DNA of 64,000 bases from Benincasa hispida (taxonomy: Eukaryota > Streptophyta > Magnoliopsida > Cucurbitales > Cucurbitaceae). The DNA lies in assembly GCF_009727055.1 (NCBI RefSeq), contig NC_052354.1, forward strand, positions 43,829,288-43,893,287, written 5' to 3'. The translations under genes and the position numbers were made by a program. Positions 1-19,430 of this stretch are shown here, one piece after another; within the stretch, counting starts at the first letter, position 1; each line of letters begins with the position of its first letter. The notes below the pieces were generated by a model that searched no databases, was not told the DNA's origin, and saw only the letters and a program-made list of their open reading frames with translations.

Positions 1-163
1 ATTTAATTCGCTCATGTTTAGCCCTTGGTTCCTCCCTTTTCATTTAACTTTATTAAGTAAAACCTAAAAAACAGCCAATAAACATAATCAATCTGATAGA
101 ATTCATATCATTAGATAAATATCTCCAAGATTATGAACATTGAGACTGAACATTTTGAACTTA

Positions 164-8183
<8,020 letters not shown>

Positions 8184-8890
8184 GGTGGGGTTTTCCCAGA
8201 TTTCTCTCCTACAATCCTACTAAGCTGAAGACATGGTATGATATAGCTGCGACATATTAACTTTATCGAATCCAACGCACGACTGCAGATCAATCAAACA
8301 TTCAGCAGCAGAAATTTAAACCTTTATGTCTTTGATTAGCAATCTACAACCGCAATCAAACAATTGACAAAACAAAGCTACAAGTAAAACATGCAATCGG
8401 CAGTAGCTATACAACTACCATACAATCATTAATGCATTCACATTCGTTGAGGCTTCCGACGGTTTCTTTAAACTAGAAATATTAAAACAATTCGAAAAAT
8501 GTCCATATAAACCTAATTCTGTTATTGGCAAACAATCAGATTCCTCAATCATTTCTAACAAACATAACGAATTAAAGCAAACGCTTGTCGAATGTAATTA
8601 AACTGGCAAAAACATTGAAACATATTCAAGACATACCGAAATGTAGCTGATTCATATGAAATTATGATGCGACTTGGAAAATAGAATGAAGAAGAAAGGA
8701 TTATGGCGAGAGATTGGAGCGGGAAATCTCCAAGGTCGGAAATTGAAGCAACTTCGTATTCGCCCCTTCCTACACTGTGGCGCGCGAAAGAAACCAAGTG
8801 GGAAATTTTTTGGAATCGTTTCGTAATTTTGATCCGTCGGATTAGTAGTAAAACCTTGACCTCTCCCACTCTTTGAGCCTATACTTCCTT
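8184..8890 (-). promoter_or_regulatory. SIM 5' leader and promoter with two E2F-type sites
   Basis: On the minus strand TTTCCCGC lies at 8726-8719 and TTTCGCGC at 8789-8782. Both match the plant E2F consensus TTTSSCGC exactly. A third near-match, TTTCCCAC, lies at 8805-8798. A likely splice acceptor (TTGTAG, just above 8208) precedes the start codon, so a 5' UTR intron from roughly 8209 up to about 8650 is plausible. E2F sites are typical of S-phase replication and repair genes, which fits a RecQ helicase. The sites are seen directly; the regulation is inferred. Confidence 0.55.
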
Positions 8891-8948
8891 ACGGCGTCGT
8901 TTCATAACAATTATGGGACATTTTTTTTTGGGGGGATAAATAATAAAT

Positions 8949-9445
8949 GTTAAAAAATACTTTTAGCCTCAAAACTTTTATGAAAATAACAATTTAGTCG
9001 TTGAACTTTTATTTATAACAATTTAGTCTATGTGCTTTCAATGTTTTAACAATTTATTCCCTAAATTTTAGTATGTAAGTATTTAGTCCTTGGATTTTTA
9101 AATTCATAACATTTTAGTTATTAACATAAACAATATTACCAAAATTAGATGTCAATTTTTATTATATTATGATGTACGCTTTGTAATTTATAAAAATATT
9201 GAGTCTTTAATTAGTTTATTGGTTTATTTATGCAATAAATCTCATTAAATTTTAATATTAATTTCTACAATAGGGGCGAAATTCTTATCAATTTTAAAGT
9301 ACAGTAACTAAATTGTTATATAGAAAAGTTCAGGGATTAAATTATCACGAAATTTAAAATCCAGGGACTAATTCGTTACAAACTAAAATTCATAAACTAA
9401 ATTGTTACTTTTATGAAAGTTTATGGACTAAGAATGATTTTTAAC
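8949..9445. repeat. Fold-back repeat next to the SIM promoter
   Basis: The left part (AACTTTTATGAAAATAACAA followed by TTTAGTC) is inverted at the right end (GACTAAATTGTTACTTTTATG). Many internal short copies of the TTTAGTCC/GGACTAAA type occur in both orientations. A related fold-back copy is at 46863-47203, and looser fragments occur near 1230-1500, 27310-27420 and 58420-58740. This is a dispersed non-coding family of MITE type. It ends about 60 bp from the SIM promoter. Confidence 0.6.
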
Positions 9446-9499
9446 CATAATAAATTATACGTTCTTGTCCTTCCAAACTAATCTAAAAGTCGTTACCTA

Positions 9500-9500
<1 letters not shown>

Positions 9501-9558
<58 letters not shown>

Positions 9559-9576
9559 AACAACAACAACAACAAA
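9501..9576 (+). repeat. Poly(A) tract of 57 followed by (CAA)n
   Basis: An uninterrupted run of 57 A at 9501-9557 followed by CAA repeats to about 9576. It could be the tail of a retroposed sequence, but nothing upstream looks like a processed transcript, so it may be a simple microsatellite. Homopolymer length is also error-prone in sequencing. Confidence 0.85.
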
Positions 9577-10071
9577 AACGAACTTTAATCTAGGCCTTTT
9601 ACTTGTGCTAATTTGAATATAAGATTAGCCTACCTACTTTATATGAACCTAAGGGTGCATTTTAAGCACATAGTTGGGTTAAGTTAAGTTTTTAATAATT
9701 GTCTTGTGTGTCGCAATTAACAAAGTACACTGTGTTCTAAATGGGACCATGATTTTAGGCATGACCTTCTTTTTGAATTGGATAATTGTTTCTTTTTATT
9801 TTTTTCCCCCTTTCCATTCATTATTTCATTCATTTTGATCAATTTGTGGACAACATTTATCTTGTATTAATAAATAAATCTTGTAATGGGGGCATGGTTT
9901 TCTAGTTAGACCTAAAACCAGGGCAGTCACACGTCAAAGTTGATCAACAGAGGCAACCTTTTGCCGAAGTTGGCTGCCTTTGGTGAATGTCGATATTGGT
10001 TGTCATAGGTAGTTGTCACTAGAATTGTCCATCAGAGGTGGTCTTCTCTAGAGTTTTTCGTTGGAAGTGCT
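9577..10071. other. Spacer with no recognisable gene
   Basis: No open frame or repeat family that I recognise. It borders the TGTTGG start of the copia LTR fragment at 10072 and may be older transposon debris. Confidence 0.5.
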
Positions 10072-11240
10072 TGTTGGTATTGGGTTTTATGCCCTAAAAC
10101 TCGTAGATGGTAAATGTAACATTTGACTGATCATTGATAAAGTGTTATTAATGAGTATTACAGTAAATAGTTATTGTTTACCTTGTATCTATATTGCCTA
10201 AACAACCCTAGTCCAATAAATTAGCATCATAAATTGTTTTATGAGTTTTAAATTGTATGTGGAGACATACGGGGATCAGTGTTCAAGATACAATCTATAG
10301 AGTTTATAGTATGTGATAAGGATGGATACCTTATCTTGGTGACACTATGGATACGACCTCCTTTTTATTTAATACGAATGCAATGATCCAACGCGTTCGT
10401 GTAGAGGACATGCGAGTGAGGGTTATGCAATGAGTTTGCATAAGATTGGACCAGGAAATGGTAACCACTAGATGTAAGTCTGTTGATTAGTTAAGTTTTT
10501 ATTTCACTGGGATGACACATGCAACTTACTCTTAATCCTGAATGAGTTATGGACTCCTGTTCGTGAGGGGTTGTCCTTTGATTTGTGAGGGTGATAGCGG
10601 CCAGTTCGCCAACTCAATAAGCCTACCATTTTAGAGACAAGACCGAATTGAGAGTTGGGAACATAATTTCACGAAATGGAATTCACTCCTTCCCAACTTT
10701 AGGGTAAGTGGATGAGTATTCCCTTAAATGATGTCTATGAGACTTTAACAAATGACCCTACCCTCTTACTGGCCCGTGAGAGATTTCTGTTTAATGGTTG
10801 GACCATAAAAAGTTGTTCATTAGAGGAGTACCGATACTTAAGAATACACAGGTAACCTAGGGGTAAAACGATAATTTGACCCAATTAGTGTTATGAACAC
10901 TCGTGAAAGACTAATTTGTTGTCATTGGTCTATATCCGTGGACATATAAATATATATGCAGTGAGACGAGTGCAACTATAGGTTTTCAGTGGAGCATACC
11001 TATAGTTAATGAATATTGTTTAATTGGTTAACGAGTTTAGCCAATTAATCTCATATCGTTGGAGCTTCTGATTTGTAGGTCCACAAGTTCCCCTTCCTAA
11101 CTCGTAAAAAGATAATCGAGGTAATTATGTTTTGAATAGAGATTGAAATGTCTTCTCGGCTAAGGCAATGGGAGGACTTCAACTTTGTTTATAGAAATCA
11201 TTTATTTTATTATATAATGTATTTGTTATTCTTAATTTTA
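10072..11240 (+). mobile_element. Diverged and truncated copia 5' LTR
   Basis: Begins TGTTGGTATTGGGTTTTATG and shares a series of blocks, in the same order, with the LTRs at 14153, 28659 and 50755 (minus). These blocks include the GGATACCTTATC..GGTGACAC segment and the AGTTTGCATAAGATTGGACC segment. Similarity fades after about 11150. No primer-binding site follows; the sequence passes straight into the protease/integrase region, so the 5' part of the element has been deleted. It differs strongly from the 3' LTR at 14153, so the two may come from different insertions. Confidence 0.65.
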
Positions 11241-14152
11241 AAAGGAACTTGATTTATGTAAAGTGCTTGTTAGAACAACATTATTCCTTAAATTTTAATG
11301 TAAATAAATTGTTTGTTTACAATAATGGTGTACAAATTTGTTATACATATCTCGAAGATAACCTTTACGTGCTAATGTTGTTAGCATCAGAGGCCCCTAT
11401 AAATACTGAATTGTTTAAAACCGTGGTAACTCAAAACAAGAGACAGAAAATTTCTCCTAAAAAAATGTGCAACTTTGGAACCTAAGGTTAGGTCACATAA
11501 ATGTCAATAGAATTGAGAGATTGATTGATAATGGATTTCTAAGTGAGTTAGAAGAAAATTCTCTACCTGTATATGAGTCATTTTTTAAAAGTAAAATGAA
11601 TAAAAGACCCCTTACTAGAAAATATCACAGACCCAAAAAACCCTTGGAACTTGTATATTCATAACTTTGTGGTCATTTGAATATTAAGCCAATACGAGGG
11701 TTTGAATATTTCATCACATTCACCGATGATTATTCAAGGCATGAGTACGTTTACTTAATGTTACATAAGTTTGAACCCTTGAAAAGTTTAAGGAGTATAA
11801 GGCTAAAATTGAGAATGCATTAGGTAAAACAATTAAGACACTTCGATCTGTTCGAGGTGGAAAGTATATGGATTTGAAATTTCAATGCTATTTAATAGAA
11901 CATAAAATTGTATCACAACTCCCGGTGCCTGGTACATCTCAGTAGAATGGTGTATCAGAAAGGACAAAACGAACTTTATTGGACACAGTTCAGTCTATGA
12001 CAAGTTACGCTCACTTACTTGATTCATCATGGACTGCAACATATATTTGGAATTGTGTTCCATCCAAGAGTATTTCTAAAACACCGTTGGAGTTATGAAA
12101 TGATCGTAAAGGTAGTTCATGTCATTTCAGAATCTGGAGCTGTCCAACACGCGTGTTTGAGGCCAATCCTAAGAAATTGGAACCTCGTTCAAAATTATGC
12201 CTACTTATAGGCTACCCTAGAGAAACGAGAGGTAGTTACTTCTACGATTTTGAAGATAATAAAAGTGTTTGTGTTGAAAAACGTTACGTTTTTAGAAGAA
12301 TACCACATTAAGGAGTACAGACCGCGCAGTAAAATAATATTGGATGAACTTTTCAACGAAACTACTGAACCTTCAACAATGGTTGTTGAAAAGTCAAGTA
12401 CGTCAACAAGAGTTGTTGATGTTGGTTCATCTAGTAGGTCACATCCACCTCAATCGTCGAGGGAACCTTAAAGTAGTGGGAGGGACAATGGATGATATAA
12501 ACAAATATAAATGGATCAAAGTTATAGATCTCGAAATGGAGTCTATGTATCTCCATTTGGTTTGGGATTTTGTAGATCAACCTTGAGGTAAAACCTATAG
12601 GTTGCAAATGGATCTATGTGAGAAAAAAAGGTATGGATTGTAAGGCAAAGTTTATACTTGTAGCAAAGGGTTATACCCATGTCGAGGGAGTTGACTATGA
12701 GGAGACTTTATTACCTGTTGCCATGTCAAAACTATTCGAATACTTATGTCCATTGCAACATATCATGACTATGAGTTTTGGCAAATGGATGTCAATACTA
12801 CTTTTCTGGATGGCAATCTCGAATAGACCATCTATATGCAACAACCAGAGGGATTCATAACCCAAGGTCAATAGCAAAAGGTATGTAAGCTTGATCGGTC
12901 CATTTATAAACTAGAACAAGCTTATCGATATTGGAATATAAGGTTTGATACTACAATCAAATCTTATAGCTTTGATCAGAATGTTAATGAGTTTTATGTT
13001 TACAAGAAAATCATCAACAATTAAGTAACTTTCTCAGTACTGTACGTAGGCAATATTCTACTCATTGAAAATGATGTATGTCTACCGACTGACATAAAAC
13101 AGTGGTTGGGGACCCAATTCTAAATAAAAGTTTTGGGAGAGACTTAGTTTGTTCTAGGCATTTAGAACTTTAAGGATCGAAAAACAAATCATTGGCCTTG
13201 TCTCAGACATCATATATTGATAAGATGTTTGTCAAGTATTTGATGCAAAACTTTAAGAGGGGTTTACTCCCTTTCAGACTTGAAGTCGCTTTATATAAGA
13301 AATGGTGTCTTGAGACACCTCGATAAGTTGAGAAGATGAGACAGATCCCCTGTGCATCAACTATTGGCAATATAATGTATGTGATGTTATGTACTAGACC
13401 TGACATCTGTTATACAATAGGGATAGTCTGGAGATACCAGTCTAATCTAGGATTAGATCATTGGATTGTCATTAAAACCATCCTTAAGAATCTTCGGAGA
13501 ACGATGGACTACATGCTATTGTATGGGCCTAAGAATTTGATCCTTACAGGATACACTACTTATGATTTTCAGACTAATAGGGATTCTAGGAAATCCACTT
13601 TAGGATCAACATTTTCTCTTAATGGAGGAGATGTAGTCTAGATAAGCACTGATCAATAGTGCATTTATGACTCCACCATGGAGGCAAAATATGTAGCAGT
13701 TTGTGAAGCTGCCAATAAGGCTGTCTGGCTCAGGAAATTCTTGACTAACCTGGAAGTAGTTCCATACGTGTCAAGGCCCATAACCCTATTGTGATAATGT
13801 TGGTGTTGTGGCTAATCCAAAAAACCTAGAAAACGCAAGCGTGAGAAGCACATTGAGCAGAAATACCACTTGATACGAGAGATTGTGTATTGAGGGAACA
13901 TGACCATCACGCAGATAGCTTCGATGCTCAACGTTGCCGATCCATTTACAAGACCCTCGTAGTCATGACTAAGGTGTTTGAGGGTCACCTGGAGAGTCTG
14001 GGTCTACAAGACAGACCGCATTTAGTCTATAACAAGTGGGCGATTTTGTACTGGGCGTATATTGCAACCCTAGTTTATTGTTTTTGTGTACTATTGTAAT
14101 AGTTTTCCCTTTTATGGTGTGCATCCCAGTAGCTTTAGTACAAGTAGGAGAT
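11241..14152 (+). pseudogene. Ty1/copia polyprotein remnant (protease end, integrase, RT, RNase H)
   Basis: Pieces of a copia pol gene lie in the correct order in shifting frames. A pre-integrase segment (LRLGHINVNRIERL, about 11480) has lost the usual paired cysteines. The integrase core (FTDDYSR, near 11720) follows a stop codon where the first catalytic Asp is expected. An RT segment (GYTHVEGVDYEETLLPV, near 12670) and RNase H segments (RPDICYTIG near 13390; DSRKSTLGSTFSL near 13580; KVFEGHLESLGL near 13970) follow. A polypurine tract (about 14143-14152) ends the internal region just before the 3' LTR. Gag and most of the protease are absent. Many stops and frameshifts make it inactive. 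Confidence 0.9.
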
Positions 14153-15881
14153 TGTTGGGAATAATGCCCTAAATCACGTGGGTCTTGTACTTTGTAATCG
14201 TACTGTACAAACAATTTATTTATCTAATAAAATAAGATATATTTTATTTTACATTTAATAACATTGACGTGCAAAACCAATCAAATAATATCAAAGGTTA
14301 TCTTCTGTAACTTAAACATGTATGTGGAGATATACAGGTGACCATGTTTAAGTGATAACCTAAATAGTCTATAGTAGATGGATAAGGCTAGGTACCTTAT
14401 CCTGGTGATACTACAAATACAACATTCTTTGTAGTTATTACAATTGTTGTAAAATGCAACAAATGATATGATCCTAATCATTCACGTAGAGACACGTGAG
14501 CGGTGGTGTTCTACACCGATAGTTTGTATAAGATCGGACTATAAAATGAATAGTATTTCTATATAACACTGTTGATAAAAAATGACTTACGTTTCACCAG
14601 GATGACCATGGGTGACTTAACCTGAATCCCAAGTGAGTTGTGAATTCCTGCATATGAAGGCGATCCTTTGATCTACATGGGTGATAGTGGCTAGTTTCAC
14701 CAACTTAATATGTCTACCATTTTGGGAATTTGTCTAATTGGGGAGTTGGGAATGCATATATACAATAAGAAATTCATTTATTCCCTATAGTTAGAATAAG
14801 TAGAGAAATTGCTCCATTAGGGGTTGATTATGAGGCTTGAACAATGTGGCGCCACACCCTCTCCTAGCTTTAGAGGGGTTCAGTTATAGTTGGATTACGA
14901 CTTATTGTTCATTAGAGGGATCAATGGTACTTGAAGTTAGATGTAACTATAGGGACAAAGCGATAATTTTGACTCAGTTGTACTTGTGAACAATCTGTGA
15001 ATGGTTAATGCACTGTTGATTGGTTATATCCAATAGACACAAAAACTATATGTAGTGCGAATAGTGCAGTTGTCGTTCTTTAGTGGAGTGACCAACCATT
15101 AATTAAAGTTAGTTCATTTAATTAATCAATCAAGTACCATTTATGCTTCAATCTATAGATCTATAAGGTCCCCTCGTTAGCTCAATTGGGATTAATGAGA
15201 ATCGAATTAATTTTGGATTAACTTGAATTATTCAAATTAATAAAGGAAATTAACCATGCGAGATATAATTAATATAAAATCAATTCTATTAATATAAATT
15301 CAATTCTATGAGATGTAATTAATATAGTGTATATGATACATCGTAACGACTCGACTTCATAGGGCTTATACTAGGTCATTACTACATGCAAGCATAAATC
15401 TCAAAATGATCCTCTCATAAATTTTAACTAAAATCAAAAGAAATTTATTAGATACATAGTTTTTGGTAAAATCCAAAGAACTGAAACTTTGACCGTGTTC
15501 CCCCTAAAATATAAGTTCAAGATATTTTTCATGAAGATTTATAAATAAAAATTTCAAACGATGGAACTCTAAATCAAACATCAATACTAGAATTTAAAAT
15601 ATTAAAATATGAAAACATGAGCGGAAGCATCTATCTGGTCCTAATAGCACGGTCACACATTCCTTCTGTCATTCGTCGGTATGTCCTTGCTTTTACCTAA
15701 AAATATAACATAAGAAACAATGAGTATAAAATATTCCGTAAGTAACTCCACTACCGGGGTCGGGCTAAGCATTTATGTCCAATAAATGCAACATTCTAAT
15801 GGGACATGCAAAAACCTCAACTCATCATGGATGGTCATCTAGTGAATAATTTAACCCCACTTACTATCAGTGAGATGTACC

Positions 15882-16690
15882 CACGAACCTCTGGTGAAAT
15901 CCCGAAGAAGATCATTAATATCTAGTGAAATCCCGAAGAAGATCATTAATATCTAGTGAAGTCCCGGAAGAGATCACTAACATCTGGTGAATCCCGAAGG
16001 AGACGTTAATCTATGTGAATCCTATAGGAAACACAAATCTCTAGTGAAATCCCAAAAGAGATAATTAACCTCTAGTGAATCCCGAAGGATACTCTAATAT
16101 TTGGTGAATCTCGTAGGAAACACAACCCTCTAGTGAAATCCCAAAAGAGATCACTAACCTATCTATTTAGGGGTGGCCATTCAAATTGCAAAAACTAAAT
16201 TGTTTATAAAAACCAAATCAAATCGAACTGAAAACTCAGTGAAACTGAAAAATGCGATTCAAATGATTTGAAGAAAAATTGAAACCAAATTAATTCGGTT
16301 TGGTTTCAATTTCGAAAATCAATTTTGAAATCGAACTGGACCGTTTTTAGCTTATATATATATATATAAGGGAGTAAAACCGAACTGTTTTTAATTTAAA
16401 AAAAAAAAACATAGATTTTATAAAAATACCAAAACCAAATTTAAACCGAACCGAATCGCATTTAAAACTGAATTGGTTCGGTTCATTTGAACCAATAAAT
16501 TGATTTGGTTCAGTTTCACATATTATAAAATTTGATTCGGTTCGATTTGACCACCAAACCGAACCAAAATGAACCGTTTCCACCCTTACCTCTAGTGAAA
16601 TCCTGAAGGAGATCACCAACCTCTGGTGAATCCCGAAGAAAACGCAAACCTTCAGTGAAATTCCAAAAGAGATCACAAATCTCTAGTGGG
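15882..16690. repeat. Array of about 30-bp tandem units, split by an insertion
   Basis: Degenerate units of the form CTAGTGAAATCCCGAAGAAG followed by ATCATTAATAT run from about 15882 to 16167 and continue at 16589-16690. Two adjacent units near 15905-15960 are almost identical. The array belongs to the family X LTR. Spacers are neither unique nor of fixed length, so it is not a CRISPR array. Confidence 0.8.
16168..16588. mobile_element. Small hAT-like element inside the tandem array
   Basis: About 420 bp with ends TAGGGGTGG and CCACCCTTA, whose reverse complement is TAAGGGTGG. The interior is dominated by repeated GGTTCGGTT/AACCGAACC motifs in both orientations. It interrupts the 30-bp tandem array. 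The ends resemble hAT-type termini, but no clean 8-bp duplication is visible. Translated frames such as the Asn/Glu/Pro-rich one on the minus strand are by-products of the repeats. Confidence 0.5.
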
Positions 16691-17479
16691 TACATGACTT
16701 GTCACACCCCGCTCCAAATTACCCTCTTAACCTAGATGGAATGGTGACTGCAGCAGTTACCAACCCTTTTGCTAGCACTTACTGCCTATCTAACCTGTTA
16801 AATTTTGCTCAAACCCTGAATATGTACATTTCATCAATATACGAACAAAGTAACTCAAAACTTAACACATTTATATTACAGGGTTTCACAGCATTATTCA
16901 TACATGAATATTACAACTTAGTGAACCCCATCTAGAATACTAGTCACTAGACAGACACATGTGTACTAACTAATATAGGTCTTCAATTAAACTTCCTTCA
17001 ACCTGTTTCTTTGAGTGGCAGAGCAGCAAAAAAATGTTTTTTGGGAACTGACCGCTACCTGAAAGGAAAACATTTGAAAACATGAGCTAGAAACCCAGTG
17101 AGTGACTAACATTTAAATCATAATTTTCATACATAAATTTGATATTAAATTAAAAGCTTTAACTGAAGACATAAACTTGGCAACTATTATTCATGTCATA
17201 ATCAACATCACATAGCACTTTTCTTACTTTGCTAGACTATGCCTTAGTCTATTTGTCTAGAGTGGTCCTTCTGCTCACTCCTTATCATTCTTTACCGCAT
17301 TACTACTTAACTGGGAAGGAACCCTTTTGTTCACTTCCTAAAAACAAAATTTACATCCTTAGTCGAGAGAGAACCTTTACTCAATTCCTCAACGTCAATC
17401 CATAGCTAGTGTGGAGTGATCTCGACACTACCAATAACAAATTTTCTTTCATTCATGTGATTCTAGTTTAAGTACCGTC

Positions 17480-17755
17480 ATACCTTAGGTACTACTGCTC
17501 AGATACCTTCTTCGTATACTTCAGTATCGAGCTGCTTGGATACTTTCTCCATGTCCTTCAGTATCGAGCTATTCAAATTCTAGGATAAATCTTCAGTACC
17601 TTCTCATCTAGTCCTTCAGTACTGAGCTATTCAAATCTAGGACTAAGCTTCAGTACCTTATCCGTGTACTTCAGTGTTGAGCTATTCAAATCTAGGACTG
17701 AGCTTCAGTACATTCTCATCTAGTCCTTCAGTACTGAGCTACTCACACTAAACTT
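17480..17755 (+). repeat. Tandem repeat of about 65-70 bp in family Y LTR
   Basis: About four degenerate units containing CCTTCAGTATCGAGCTATTC and TTCAAATCTAGGACTAAGC segments. A shorter version of the same motif (CCTTCAGTATCC) occurs in the sister LTR near 33810-33870. Confidence 0.75.
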
Positions 17756-18124
17756 GCTTATTCTTATCTCTTAATGACTTAGTTGCCCAAAAGCTTTCTA
17801 TACTAATGCATCCTCTTGTTCATTGAAAAGCATAGCATAAACATAACATTAATGTGAGATGTGTTGCTTGGTAACTATTTGAGAATAGTTGTCATAAATA
17901 GCTTTCAGTAAACATGCATTGCTAAACATTCATAAGCATTAGCAATTTACTTAAAACATTTAAAGCATTTAGAGTCACTCACAGCCTTTGGCAATCCTCT
18001 TTATGTATATGCTTACTGTGCGTTGAACACTTAGCCAAATTCTTAGGCCTTAACTTGACTAGGCAGCAACATTATTACCATGCGTCCATGCCTTGCGTTA
18101 AATGTTCAAGCCTCCTATGCTACC

Positions 18125-18335
18125 AAGCTTCCAGCTCACGCCTATTTCCCATCGCATAGTAACCTTTGCGCCCATCGTTTAGCTCATTCGCCCGTCTTGT
18201 GGCACATCAACGTATGCCCCATGCGTTCGTCTGGTTGTGCCCATCGTTCAGCTCATGCGCCCATCTTGTGGCACATTAACGCATGTCCCATGCATTTGTC
18301 TGGTTGCGCCCATCTTTCAGCTCATGCACTTACGG
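18125..18335 (+). repeat. Tandem repeat of about 70 bp in family Y LTR
   Basis: Two and a half units, each containing CCCATCGTTCAGCTCATGCG and CTTGTGGCACATTAACGCAT. The Cys/His-rich open frame over it is a by-product of the repeat period being close to a multiple of three. Confidence 0.75.
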
Positions 18336-19194
18336 CTTCAATATGTGTTGCATAGTCTAATGCTTCTCAGCGTGTCCTTGTGCCAATTCAACCTCCAACA
18401 CATGCGCTCAACATCATCGTTAAACCCTTAAAGCTGCTTGTTTGTTTAACCCAATCAGCTGCCTGCTTGCTCAAGATTCCAGATTTAACTTACAATTTTA
18501 ATAACTAATTTTCTAGGCCTTTTTCTCAAGAAATTTCCTTCTAAAAACACTATCTAAAATGTCTTAGTAAGCTTAACTTAAAATTTCAACTCATAATTCC
18601 TCGTGGTTGTGCCAAAATCCTCAAATCATCAAGACTGATCCTACTTACCCGAAAATTCGACCTCCAGCCGGATTTTTCATATTCCAGCTCGATTCCGCTA
18701 GAATCTCCCTCTGACATTTCAACCTCAACAATTAGACATACTCAGGGTTTGAATGGCTCTAGAATTACTTCATTTGCATGAGCGAACTTCTCCAAACCTC
18801 TGTTCAATGTCGAGCTTCTCTTTTTAAACTAACAGCTGTATGTTCTCCTTTTAACATCAAGCTGCCACTTCATCCTTAAAGGATAATATCAAACCTGAAT
18901 ATGACAGCTGGCTTAGCTGATCAATCACCAAGATGATCTTTTCCTCTTGGTTATCGATGCAAGGGTAAGCTCCCAAGCCAACGCTTGCAACCACATGGCC
19001 GCATACCTCCTCCTCGATGCATCGCCCAATCTGGCTAACGCATAGCTCACTTAAAGGCTATTTCGTCCCTCCTTTAGTCGCATACTTCTAAGCCAACACA
19101 TGTCCTAGCCCATGCATAGCTGTCTTATTATATCAACCATGTGTTAGGCCTTCTTGTTTCATAGCATAACTTTAGCGTGCATCACATACTCCAT

Positions 19195-19430
19195 CATCTA
19201 GTGCCCAACGTCTATCGTCTAGTGCCCAATGTCTATCGTTTAGCGTTTGTCGTGCAGCTCATCGTCCAAAGTATAGCGCTATCGTTTAGCTCCCCGCAAT
19301 TACTACACGATCGCCCAACGCCCGCCTACACGATCGCCTACCTCATCGTGTAGTGTCGTTCACTTACTAAACGATCGCATACCCAATCGTATAGTGCCGC
19401 TCATCTGCTACACGATCGTCTAGCGCCTTT
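19195..19430. repeat. Cluster of ACGATCG/CGTTTAGC motifs in family Y LTR
   Basis: Repeated short motifs such as TACACGATCG, AAACGATCGC and ATCGTTTAGCG occur roughly every 20-35 bp. The core CGATCG is palindromic. Similar motifs cluster at 30130-30310 in a copia LTR that is otherwise unrelated. Confidence 0.6.

Noticed and set aside
16347..16676. 109-aa minus-strand frame rich in Asn, Glu, Pro and Phe
   Set aside because: Produced by GGTTCGGTT-type repeats in a small transposon; no real protein signature.
15882..16690. Regular short repeats that look like a CRISPR array
   Set aside because: Plant nuclear DNA, degenerate contiguous units, no unique spacers; it is a tandem array in an LTR.
18080..18355. 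Open frame rich in Cys, His and Ala with repeated motifs, resembling a zinc-binding protein
   Set aside because: It is translated from the 70-bp tandem array of a solo LTR; no start context, no homologous family and no codon conservation.
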